NCBI GenBank assembly: GCA_030830285.1
Contig: JAURNF010000274.1
Span: 1 to 12,385, forward strand
Length of the DNA stretch: 12,385 bases
Direction of reading: 5' to 3'
Origin: Candidatus Kapaibacterium sp.
Lineage (GTDB): Bacteria > Bacteroidota > Ignavibacteria > Kapaibacteriales > Kapaibacteriaceae
In this document: positions 1 to 6,896 of the stretch, piece by piece
Layout: every line of letters starts with the position of its first letter
Numbering within the stretch: the first letter of the stretch is position 1
Position numbers and translations under genes: made by a program
Notes under the pieces: model-generated
Database searches by the model: none
What the model was told of the DNA's origin: nothing
Seen by the model: the letters and a program-made list of their open reading frames with translations, nothing else

Positions 1-512
1 ATCGTGGAACGGTGTCGAGTGGCAAGGCGCAAGTAGGAAGTGACTGTCTCTTGATGGCCTACGTACATGTAGCGCACGACTGCGTCGTTGGTGATCATGT
101 TATCATGGCAAACAGCGTGCAGCTTGGTGGACACGTCGAGGTAGGGGATTGGGCAATCGTTGGTGGAGCCACTGGCGTGCACCAATTCTGTCGTATCGGT
201 GCACATTCCATGATCGGTGCATGCTCGCGCGTGGTGAAGGACGTGTCGCCGTTTACCCTTTGCGGCAAGGAGCCACTGGTTGTCGAAGGCATCAATGCTG
301 TTGGTCTGAAGCGCCGTGGGTTTACACCCGCTACGATTGAAGCTATCGATGAGTTCTATACTGTGTTGCTGCGCACTGGACTCAACACTTCCGATGGTCT
401 TGCCCGGTACGAAGAGACGCATCATACAATTGATCCAGCTGTTCAGATGTGTATTGACTTCGTTCGTGGCTCGAAACGTGGTATCTATCGTGGTGCAACA
501 CACCGATCGTAA
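1..512 (+). CDS. lpxA: Acyl-ACP--UDP-N-acetylglucosamine O-acyltransferase LpxA, 5'-truncated by window edge
   Basis: LpxA catalyses the first step of lipid A synthesis: transfer of a 3-hydroxyacyl chain from acyl carrier protein to the 3-OH of UDP-GlcNAc, in the cytoplasm. The reading frame enters at base 3 with RGT, matching the HRGT segment near residue 100 of the E. coli enzyme, so roughly the first 99 residues lie outside the window. What remains (about 169 residues) has left-handed beta-helix hexapeptide repeats. It carries the catalytic-histidine segment VHVAHDC (the second His matches E. coli His125), the GVHQF segment, and the C-terminal helical region beginning GLKRRGF. The end, at TAA 510-512, overlaps the next ATG by one base (TAATG), which implies translational coupling. 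The GTG at base 12 is internal, not a start. The identification is firm; nothing is unusual in the visible part. Confidence 0.96.
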   Translation, partial: RGTVSSGKAQVGSDCLLMAYVHVAHDCVVGDHVIMANSVQLGGHVEVGDWAIVGGATGVHQFCRIGAHSMIGACSRVVKDVSPFTLCGKEPLVVEGINAVGLKRRGFTPATIEAIDEFYTVLLRTGLNTSDGLARYEETHHTIDPAVQMCIDFVRGSKRGIYRGATHRS

Positions 513-1309
513 TGCTGCGTCCTGCGCTCATCGGCTGTGTGGTGTTGGTCACATCGATTCCGTCGATGGCAAACGATACGCCGTTCCGCGCGCCCCTTGC
601 CAATCCGCTTGAAGCTCGTGTCGGTAGCATGGTGCAGTTCGGCGCGGAAGCTCTCCGCCTGGACATCGGCACGTCGATCGATCTTGATGAACTCGTGCGT
701 GACAGCACAATAGGCTGGCTTCGTGTTGGCACCGACGTGATGACGTATACGCGGTTGCGTTCGGAAGGGAACTTCAAGTTTCCCGTTGAGACTATTGACT
801 TTTACTTCGGTGTTAATGCCACGTGGAGTGCACCGCAATCGCCGTTGCACGCGCGATTGCGCATCGCACATATCTCGTCTCACTTGGTCGATGGGTATGC
901 CGATACTGCAGGTGTGTTCTCACGTCGACGACCATTTGTGTATTCCCGCGAGTTTGCAGAGTTCCTCGCCGGCTGGACGATCGGGTACATTCGTCCATAT
1001 GCAGGCCTCACATACGTATGGGCACGTCAACCGAGACGTGCTGAGCCCCTTATCCCGCAAGCTGGAATCGATGTGCGCATGCCGATCACGAAGTCGCTTG
1101 AACTGCGAGGAGGCTATGATTGGAAGTTGATCGGGATCAATGGCGTGTTTCAGCCCGCACATGCAGCGCAGCTCGGCGTGTTTGCCGAGATGTGGAATGG
1201 ACGCGGCATCCTTGTGAGTGCGTACGGCTATGATGGTCGAAGCATGCACGGCATGTTCTTTGATCAGCGCGATTCCTACTTCGGACTCGGGTTTCAGGTC
1301 CAGTTGTAA
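512..1309 (+). CDS. Secreted DUF1207-like protein, probable outer-membrane beta-barrel
   Basis: This 265-residue protein has an N-terminal hydrophobic stretch (residues 5-18) ending SMA-ND, a plausible signal peptidase I site after residue 20. The remainder is rich in alternating, aromatic-bearing strands and ends in an amphipathic strand with a hydrophobic terminus (GLGFQVQL), as expected for an outer-membrane barrel. The central HISSHLVDGY (residues 120-129) followed by YSRE (144-147) resembles the conserved core I associate with the DUF1207 family, whose function is unknown. The start codon overlaps the lpxA stop (TAATG) and no Shine-Dalgarno is evident, so it is probably translated by coupling to lpxA. 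The pairing with a lipid A gene makes an envelope role likely, but enzyme versus structural protein cannot be told from sequence. Family assignment is moderate; outer-membrane location is inferred. Confidence 0.7.
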   Translation: MLRPALIGCVVLVTSIPSMANDTPFRAPLANPLEARVGSMVQFGAEALRLDIGTSIDLDELVRDSTIGWLRVGTDVMTYTRLRSEGNFKFPVETIDFYFGVNATWSAPQSPLHARLRIAHISSHLVDGYADTAGVFSRRRPFVYSREFAEFLAGWTIGYIRPYAGLTYVWARQPRRAEPLIPQAGIDVRMPITKSLELRGGYDWKLIGINGVFQPAHAAQLGVFAEMWNGRGILVSAYGYDGRSMHGMFFDQRDSYFGLGFQVQL

Positions 1310-1399
1310 CGCGCTTCGCCGTATTTTTGTGGTTTCGCCTGAATATCGGGGCGACTCTGCTGTCTCATTCGTCTCAACCGACTCACAAAAGATATCTCC

Positions 1400-2494
1400 A
1401 TGGGAATTGCCTGCGGCATCGTTGGACTGCCAAACGTTGGAAAGTCGACACTCTTTAATGCGCTTACTTCGAACGAAGCAGAAGCAGCCAACTATCCGTT
1501 CTGTACGATCGACCCGAACGTCGGTATCGTGAACGTTCCCGACCCTCGGCTGAAGAAGTTGGTCGATGGGTACCAGACCGATCGTGAAGTTCCAACGACT
1601 GTTGAATTCGTCGACATCGCTGGTCTCGTCAAGGGCGCATCTAAGGGTGAAGGTCTCGGCAATCAGTTCCTCGGCAACATCCGCGCATGTGATGCCGTTG
1701 CACACGTGGTTCGCTGCTTTGAAGACGATAACGTTGTACACGTGCACGGCGGCGTTGATCCGCTTCATGATATCGACATCATCGAAACAGAACTGATTCT
1801 GAAGGATGTTGATTCTGTTGAGAAGCGCATCTCGAACTTGCACAAGCTTGTGCGTGCAAACGATAAGGATGCGAAGGAAGAAGTAGCCCTGCTCACACTG
1901 TTGCAAGCACATCTCGACTCTGGCAAGCCAGCGCGCTCGTACCCAGGCGACGATGTAGCAAAGCAATCAATTGCAGCACTACAACTGCTGACAGCAAAGC
2001 CTGTCATGTATGTTGCAAATACCAATGAAGAAGGTGTCAAGAACGGTAATCGTTTTGTAGACGCAGTTCGTAAGCGCGCAGCTGAAGAGGGGGCTATCGT
2101 TGTCCCGATTTGTGCGAAGATTGAATCAGAAATCGCTCTCCTCGAGCCCGAGGACAGAGAGTTGTTCCTTGCTGACCTCGGCATGGAAGAGCCTGGACTT
2201 GATCGTGTGATTCGTGAGGCGTATAGTCTGCTAGGCCTTATCACGTACTTCACAGCGGGTAAGAAGGAGTGTCGTGCGTGGACGGTGCGCCGTGGCAGCA
2301 CAGCGCCACAAGCAGCAGGCGTGATCCACACAGATTTTGAAAAGGGCTTCATTCGCGCCGAAGTAATGGCGTACAACGATTGGGAACGCTTGGGATCTGA
2401 ACAGTCCGTGAAGGATGCTGGATTGTACCGCGTAGAAGGCAAGGAATACATCGTCAAGGACGGCGATGTGATGTACTTCCGATTCAACGTGTAA
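1400..2494 (+). CDS. ychF: Redox-regulated ATPase YchF (Obg-family, OLA1-like)
   Basis: YchF is a universally conserved ribosome-associated P-loop ATPase of the Obg/HAS-NTPase group, linked to stress responses and translation. The 364-residue product is full length for the family. Visible in order are the P-loop GLPNVGKST (residues 9-17), the switch II motif DIAGLV (72-77) with a hydrophobic residue in place of the usual catalytic Gln, and a coiled-coil helical insert (about 125-175). Next comes NTNE (207-210), in place of the GTPase NKxD motif and typical of the ATP preference of this family, and then a C-terminal TGS domain (about 278-364) with LITYFTAG and the RRGSTAPQAAGVIHTDFEKGF block. 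The ATG at 1400 gives the canonical MGxxCGIVGLP start. No strong Shine-Dalgarno is visible. It stands in 90-bp and 83-bp gaps and is probably expressed on its own. Confidence 0.97.
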   Translation: MGIACGIVGLPNVGKSTLFNALTSNEAEAANYPFCTIDPNVGIVNVPDPRLKKLVDGYQTDREVPTTVEFVDIAGLVKGASKGEGLGNQFLGNIRACDAVAHVVRCFEDDNVVHVHGGVDPLHDIDIIETELILKDVDSVEKRISNLHKLVRANDKDAKEEVALLTLLQAHLDSGKPARSYPGDDVAKQSIAALQLLTAKPVMYVANTNEEGVKNGNRFVDAVRKRAAEEGAIVVPICAKIESEIALLEPEDRELFLADLGMEEPGLDRVIREAYSLLGLITYFTAGKKECRAWTVRRGSTAPQAAGVIHTDFEKGFIRAEVMAYNDWERLGSEQSVKDAGLYRVEGKEYIVKDGDVMYFRFNV

Positions 2495-2506
2495 GCACCT
2501 ACAATT

Positions 2507-2520
2507 ACGTAGTTCTACGT
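2507..2520. repeat. Perfect 6-bp inverted repeat downstream of ychF
   Basis: ACGTAG and CTACGT flank a 2-base centre (as a hairpin: 5-bp stem, 4-base loop GTTC), starting 12 bases after the ychF stop. No T-run follows, so it is not a classic terminator by itself. It could be an operator or part of an mRNA 3' structure. Function is unknown. Confidence 0.4.
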
Positions 2521-2541
2521 GCAAACTTCGTTGTGCCTTTT
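2521..2541 (+). terminator. Weak candidate intrinsic terminator after ychF
   Basis: The segment can fold GCAAAC against GTTGTGC with a one-base bulge and a 3-base loop, followed at once by CTTTT. The stem is short and AT-containing, so termination would be inefficient. It lies between ychF and the next gene, where a terminator would be expected. The assignment is tentative. Confidence 0.25.
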
Positions 2542-2568
2542 CGGTAGATTCGGACGAGTTTTTTCATC

Positions 2569-2573
2569 GAGGA
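2569..2573 (+). promoter_or_regulatory. Shine-Dalgarno for the tandem-OmpA protein gene
   Basis: GAGGA lies four bases before the ATG at 2578. It is one of the clearest ribosome binding sites in the window and fixes the start immediately ahead of a good signal peptide. Confidence 0.65.
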
Positions 2574-2577
2574 CGCC

Positions 2578-4527
2578 ATGATATCTGTGCGCTACCGCCA
2601 CTTCCTTTTGCTCTGTGTTACTGTCATCTCATCGATCACGTTGCTTGCGCAACAACCGCCGCGTGTGCCAACGCGATGGGGCGTGCAACTTGGTCTCAAC
2701 TACAACATGGCCGGTGTAGGATATGGCCTCTGGGCAGCGGGCGATCCGCTGCGTCCGGGTGCGCAATTCACGAAGCTCGTATTGAACGATGGCTCGGGAA
2801 TTGGACTGTACGGAGGACTGAGTTTTCAGACAGCACTAAGCAACGATTTGTTCTTTGGTGCACGCCTGTCGTACGACAGCCGAAGTCTCATTGCTCGTGA
2901 TGATCAGACGTATACAAAGCCAGATGGCTCGTTCTTGTCTGACGAGTATTCATTCAAGAACAGCTTTATCTCGCTCGAGCCACATGTAAAGTTCTATCTC
3001 GGACGTCGGTTCCATGTGACTGGTGGTTTGGGTATGGGCTTGGTCTTGAACCAGACCTATGACTACACTCCAGAGGGTGGAACACCGCGGACAGGCCTCG
3101 AGGTGGGTCCTGCAGATACGCTTAAGCATAGCATTACTTGGTCGGGCTTTGCTGGTTTAGGATATGATGTGTACCTCACAGATTCATCAACGGATCAACA
3201 GTTGATCCTCACACCGTTCCTCGAAACATCATACATGGTAAGTCAGCGCGGTGTTGACTTTACGGATCAAATATCATTCGACGGAGCGTTGTCGACGGTG
3301 TCGGTTCGTGCTGGTATCTCCCTTGCGATTGGTAATGCCGATCATGATCGCATGATGGCTATGCCAACACCTAAGAAGTATTTCCGCGTGATGATTCCAG
3401 CTGATGGCATTTACTCACGTCGCGTTGAGCGTGCTGCATTCCCATTGCGTGCGTTCGTGTTCTTTGATCGTGACGAGACAGAACTGCCTGGTCGCTACAA
3501 CCTCATCACACCTGACGAGACGGCGACGTTCGGTCAGAACACTGGTCTCACGGCAGATGATATCGCGAACGTGCAAGAGCGCTCATACATCCAGCGTGAA
3601 GTGTACTACCACGTGCTGAACATCATGGGCTGGCGCTTGAAGAACTATGCTGGCTCGAGTGTTGAGCTCTACGCTTCGGACCCAGATGGCAAGGATCCAA
3701 TGCCGTATGCTGAATCGGTCAAGCGCTACCTCGTAGACACGTGGGGTGTTGATCCGTCGCAGCTCAAGCTTACCACAGGTCCGGCCGATCCAAAGTCGGG
3801 CACACCACGTACGCCAGCAGTCGACGTACCGTTCACGCAGGAAGAGAATCGTCGCGTACAATTCCGCAACTACAATCCAGCGAAGCTTGGTGGACCAGTG
3901 TATTTGTCTTCGCCGCGAGAAGCGGAAGAGGACCATCAAGTGTTTGTTGAGCTCACGACAAATGAAGACATCGCGTCGTGGAGTGCGACGATTACCGGTA
4001 ATGGAATGCGCCGTCAGTTCGGACCATTCAAGAGTCGGAGCGAGTATCTCGATCCAACAGGCATGCTTCGTCCAGATCAGAAGTCTGCCCAGTTTACTGC
4101 GAACATCATCGCAACGAAGACAGATGGAACAACGTTGTCGGATGCTGAGACATTTATGCTCGTGCGCACCGATCGCGAAGGATCATCACGTCGTCATCGC
4201 TTGCTGTTCAATTACGCCGAAGAAGATCCAATCGGACGATCAAAGGCTCTGATCGAAACCGACATTGTACCTGACATCAAGGCTGGGTCAAAGGTCTACG
4301 TCTACGGTCACACAGACAGTCTCGGTGCAGATCAGGTGAATCTCCAGCTCTCACGCTCCCGCGCAAACGACGTCAAGAAGATTCTCCAAGAAGCAATCTC
4401 TGCACGTGGCATCTCTGGCGTCAAGATCTATGCCTACGGGTTGGGAGAAGACGATTCGCCGTTCGAAAACGAATTCCCAGAAGGTCGCATGTACAACCGT
4501 ACTGTGATTATTGACATTGTGCCGTAA
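2578..4527 (+). CDS. Outer-membrane protein with N-terminal barrel and two tandem OmpA-like domains
   Basis: The product has 649 residues. A signal peptide (hydrophobic core about 9-23, cleavage probably near LLAQ at 22-25) precedes a beta-barrel-like region (about 31-255) of glycine- and aromatic-rich strands. Residues about 291-430 form an OmpA-like module: FVFFDRDETEL, then YAESVKRYLVDTWGVDPSQL, then ENRRVQF. Residues about 454-532 look like an Ig-like beta-sandwich. Residues about 540-649 form a second, canonical OmpA_C domain with YGHTD (576-580) and LSRSRANDV (591-599), ending in MYNRTVIIDIVP. OmpA_C domains bind the diaminopimelate stem of peptidoglycan through a conserved Asp and Arg. 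Domain 2 keeps both (Asp580, Arg595). In domain 1 the Arg position reads Tyr377 (YAESV where RAxxV is expected), so it probably does not bind the same ligand. A role in anchoring the outer membrane to the wall is inferred. It heads a closely spaced run of genes. Confidence 0.85.
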   Translation: MISVRYRHFLLLCVTVISSITLLAQQPPRVPTRWGVQLGLNYNMAGVGYGLWAAGDPLRPGAQFTKLVLNDGSGIGLYGGLSFQTALSNDLFFGARLSYDSRSLIARDDQTYTKPDGSFLSDEYSFKNSFISLEPHVKFYLGRRFHVTGGLGMGLVLNQTYDYTPEGGTPRTGLEVGPADTLKHSITWSGFAGLGYDVYLTDSSTDQQLILTPFLETSYMVSQRGVDFTDQISFDGALSTVSVRAGISLAIGNADHDRMMAMPTPKKYFRVMIPADGIYSRRVERAAFPLRAFVFFDRDETELPGRYNLITPDETATFGQNTGLTADDIANVQERSYIQREVYYHVLNIMGWRLKNYAGSSVELYASDPDGKDPMPYAESVKRYLVDTWGVDPSQLKLTTGPADPKSGTPRTPAVDVPFTQEENRRVQFRNYNPAKLGGPVYLSSPREAEEDHQVFVELTTNEDIASWSATITGNGMRRQFGPFKSRSEYLDPTGMLRPDQKSAQFTANIIATKTDGTTLSDAETFMLVRTDREGSSRRHRLLFNYAEEDPIGRSKALIETDIVPDIKAGSKVYVYGHTDSLGADQVNLQLSRSRANDVKKILQEAISARGISGVKIYAYGLGEDDSPFENEFPEGRMYNRTVIIDIVP

Positions 4528-4549
4528 GCGCACGTAAGGACACCCTCGC

Positions 4550-5248
4550 ATGGCATTACTCGGCCACGCTGCCTCCTACATCGTATCATCACCAAACCCC
4601 CATACCTCTGCAGAGGCGTGGGGGTTGCTTGGTTTTGAGGATAACGGGAGTGATGCGTCAATCATTCGAATGACCGACGGACAAGTGTTTGTCGCAATCG
4701 TCCCTGCAGAGAACTCAACAACCCTTGGGTTGGGGTATTTCGCACCATCGCTCCAGAGCGTACGTGATAAGCTTGTCGCTGCACAAGTTGCTCTTGAAGG
4801 AACACCAACGACAGACCTCACAGTGCGAGGGTGTTCGACAACGTGGTGGGTTCATACCGCAACGCCAGAGCGCATGCAGCAGCGAAGCGGAGAGGGTAGT
4901 CCGATCCTTGGGTACTTTGATGCTATGGTGTTGCCCGTGAGCGACGTCACTGCGGCTTCTGAGTGGATCCAACGTCTTGGATACATTCTGATCGACATCG
5001 GGGGCGATATCTCGAAGCGCATCGACTGTACCGATGGACTTGTCACGCTGTCGCTGCGGAAGCAAGACGAAGGTGTGCCATTCCTTCATTATACTGCAGA
5101 CATCGACGACGAGTGGGCAAGTGCTGCCCTCGAAGCACTCGATACGCGCGTAACCATCTATCGTGATGCTGATGGATCACCGTACATGGCACGCATAGCA
5201 ATGCCTGATGACGTGATGATCATCGTTACGTCCGATGAACTCTCTTGA
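4550..5248 (+). CDS. Two-module VOC-fold (glyoxalase/dioxygenase-like) protein
   Basis: This 232-residue soluble protein appears to hold two vicinal-oxygen-chelate modules, residues about 4-105 and 118-228. The second opens with the typical beta1-alpha1 pattern GYFDAMVLPVSDVTAASEWIQRLGY, in which LxVxD and a following helix ending in LGY are recognisable. The first opens with AASYIVSSPNP and a helix ending WGLLGFE. VOC proteins include glyoxalase I, ring-cleaving dioxygenases and antibiotic-binding proteins, and usually chelate a metal through His/Glu. In module 2 the usual first-strand His position is Ala125 and I cannot assign a complete metal site, so the protein may be a binding rather than a catalytic member. 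AAGGA at 4536-4540 is a good Shine-Dalgarno nine bases before the ATG. The gene starts 22 bp after the OmpA-like gene. The specific function is not recognised. Confidence 0.65.
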   Translation: MALLGHAASYIVSSPNPHTSAEAWGLLGFEDNGSDASIIRMTDGQVFVAIVPAENSTTLGLGYFAPSLQSVRDKLVAAQVALEGTPTTDLTVRGCSTTWWVHTATPERMQQRSGEGSPILGYFDAMVLPVSDVTAASEWIQRLGYILIDIGGDISKRIDCTDGLVTLSLRKQDEGVPFLHYTADIDDEWASAALEALDTRVTIYRDADGSPYMARIAMPDDVMIIVTSDELS

Positions 5249-5257
5249 GAACCACGC

Positions 5258-5920
5258 ATGAAACCCTCACTCGTCTTGTTTGACCTCGATGGCACGCTTG
5301 TCGATTCACGTCCGGGGATCGTTCATTCACTTCGTGAAACCCTCGTATTGCACAACATCACACTTGATGCCGATCACGACTTTACGTGGTGTATCGGTGC
5401 ATCGTTGTGGAAGATCTTTGAGCACTATCTGAACACAACAGACCAGCATGTGCTGTCAGGTGCGGTTGCACAGTATCGACACATCTACCGTGATGGACCG
5501 ATGTTCGAGTACAACATTTACGATGGCATTCTTGAAGCCCTCGCTGAGATCAAGACCGATGGTGCGCGTATTTGCATCGCCACGGCAAAGGCTCACGAGT
5601 ACGCCCGGGAGATCATCGAAGTATCTACCCTCGCGCCGTATATCGATCATGTGTATGGTTCGGAGCTCGATGGACGGAATGTCGACAAGAGAGACCTGCT
5701 GCGACATGTGTTGGCGGAAGAGCGCATAGCTCCTGAACTATCGGTCATGATTGGCGATCGCCACCATGACATTGATGGTGCCCTTGCCAATGGCGTTCAT
5801 GCAATCGGCGTGCGCTATGGATATGGATCTGCCGAAGAGATTCAGCATGCACATGCATGCGTCGATCTCGCTCGTGAATTGCCAGCTACGATAGCGTCAA
5901 TCATCCCTCAGTCGCGCTGA
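5258..5920 (+). CDS. HAD-family hydrolase, phosphoglycolate phosphatase-like
   Basis: The 220-residue product is a complete haloacid-dehalogenase-type phosphatase with a C1 cap. Motif I is FDLDGTLVDS, with nucleophile Asp9 and acid/base Asp11. Motif II is Thr109 in CIATAKAH, motif III is Lys144, and motif IV is IGDRHHDIDGA (Asp167, Asp171). The cap covers about residues 16-85. This subgroup contains phosphoglycolate phosphatases (Gph), pyrophosphatases and nucleotidases, and sequence alone does not fix the substrate. The ending IGVRYGYGSAEEI is common in Gph-like members. The start lies 9 bp after the VOC gene stop, so the two are almost certainly cotranscribed. No symbol is given because the substrate is uncertain. 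Confidence 0.88.
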   Translation: MKPSLVLFDLDGTLVDSRPGIVHSLRETLVLHNITLDADHDFTWCIGASLWKIFEHYLNTTDQHVLSGAVAQYRHIYRDGPMFEYNIYDGILEALAEIKTDGARICIATAKAHEYAREIIEVSTLAPYIDHVYGSELDGRNVDKRDLLRHVLAEERIAPELSVMIGDRHHDIDGALANGVHAIGVRYGYGSAEEIQHAHACVDLARELPATIASIIPQSR

Positions 5921-5931
5921 GCGTTGTAATC

Positions 5932-6894
5932 GTGATTGAGCGACAGGAGATAACAGCATTGGTTAAGGACGCAGCGTTGCGTTGCGGATTTGATGCTGTT
6001 GGTATCGCGCGTGCAGAGCCATGCGACGAAGCATGGCAGCATTATCAGACATGGATCGATCGCGGCTACCACGGTGCGATGTCATACATGGAGCGCAACA
6101 TCGATGCGCGACGTGACGTGTCTGAGATTCTCCCCGGAGCACGCAGTGTGATCGTCGTGGCGAAGAATTATTACACGCCTCATCATCATCCAGACGGTGC
6201 GATTGGAAAGATTGCTCGCTATGCCTGGGGGGATGACTATCACGTCGTGCTGCCTCCAATGCTCGACGAACTCTGCAACGAGGTGCGCACACTTGCGCCA
6301 GGTTCAGAGACGCGACGCTACACTGATACCGGACCCGTCCTCGAAAAGGAATGGGCCGTTCGTGCGGGGATTGGGTGGATGGGGAAGAATGGGAACATCC
6401 TACGTCGTGATATCGGCAGCTGGTTTTTCCTTGGCGTGATCATCACCACCGCCGACCTCGAGCCAGATCGTCCGATGGATGACTACTGCGGCAGCTGCAC
6501 AGCCTGTCTTGACGCCTGTCCGACCAAGGCGATTGTCGAGCCCATGGTGGTCGACGCCACTAGGTGCATTTCGTACTGGACGATTGAAATGAAGGGGGAT
6601 GTGGAGATACCCCTGCCAATTGCAGATCAGCTAGATGGCTGGGCCTTTGGCTGCGACGTCTGTCAGGACGTGTGCCCCTGGAATCGATTTCAGACACCGA
6701 CCTCCGAAGAGAGGTTTTCCCCACGTGACGGAGTCACCGTTCTCGAACCATCCTACCTCGTAGATTTGCAACCCGACGAGTTCGTTCAGCGGTTCCGGCA
6801 TAGTCCGATCAAACGACCCAAACTTGCAGGATTACAGCGCACAGCGCGGACGCTCATTGCAGCGACCCAGCAAGATGACGAGCAAAGCGGTTAA
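5932..6894 (+). CDS. queG: Epoxyqueuosine reductase QueG
   Basis: QueG carries out the last step of queuosine synthesis, cobalamin-dependent reduction of epoxyqueuosine to queuosine at the tRNA wobble position. The 320-residue protein has the N-terminal cobalamin-binding domain (GFDAVGIARAEP at 19-30) and the catalytic-loop Asp132 in TDTGPVLEKEWAVRAGIGWMGKN. It also has a ferredoxin-like pair of [4Fe-4S] motifs: CGSCTACLDACP (Cys186, 189, 192, 196) and Cys212 with CDVCQDVCPW (Cys241, 244, 248). It lacks the C-terminal HEAT-like extension of longer homologues such as the E. coli enzyme, a common length class. The GTG at 5932 gives the longest N-terminus but has no Shine-Dalgarno. TTG at 5959 (residue 10) has GGAG nine bases upstream and is a credible alternative. 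The gene lies 11 bp after the HAD gene and 2 bp before trxB. Confidence 0.95.
   Translation: MIERQEITALVKDAALRCGFDAVGIARAEPCDEAWQHYQTWIDRGYHGAMSYMERNIDARRDVSEILPGARSVIVVAKNYYTPHHHPDGAIGKIARYAWGDDYHVVLPPMLDELCNEVRTLAPGSETRRYTDTGPVLEKEWAVRAGIGWMGKNGNILRRDIGSWFFLGVIITTADLEPDRPMDDYCGSCTACLDACPTKAIVEPMVVDATRCISYWTIEMKGDVEIPLPIADQLDGWAFGCDVCQDVCPWNRFQTPTSEERFSPRDGVTVLEPSYLVDLQPDEFVQRFRHSPIKRPKLAGLQRTARTLIAATQQDDEQSG
5946..5961 (+). promoter_or_regulatory. Shine-Dalgarno with alternative TTG start for queG
   Basis: GGAG at 5946-5949 sits nine bases before an in-frame TTG at 5959, whereas the GTG at 5932 has only weak purine sequence before it. Starting at TTG removes nine residues and leaves the conserved GFDAVGIA segment intact. 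Which start is used is open. Confidence 0.35.
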
Positions 6895-6896
6895 CC

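Noticed and set aside
1322..1329. TATTTTTG, matching the Bacteroidota -7 promoter consensus TAnnTTTG, ahead of ychF
   Set aside because: No TTTG at the required distance upstream, and no similar element before the other transcription units; one 8-base match is expected by chance.
1336..1354. TCGCC ... GGCGA inverted repeat between the DUF1207-like gene and ychF as a terminator
   Set aside because: Only five base pairs around a long loop and no T-run after it.
920..1966. A 348-residue open frame on the minus strand across the DUF1207-like gene and ychF
   Set aside because: It is antisense to two well-supported genes, has composition typical of a shadow frame (rich in Cys, Arg and His), and shows no recognisable domain.
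1765..2487. A 240-residue open frame antisense to ychF
   Set aside because: It lies entirely within ychF, has a low-complexity Ser/Arg/Thr composition, and has no ribosome binding site.
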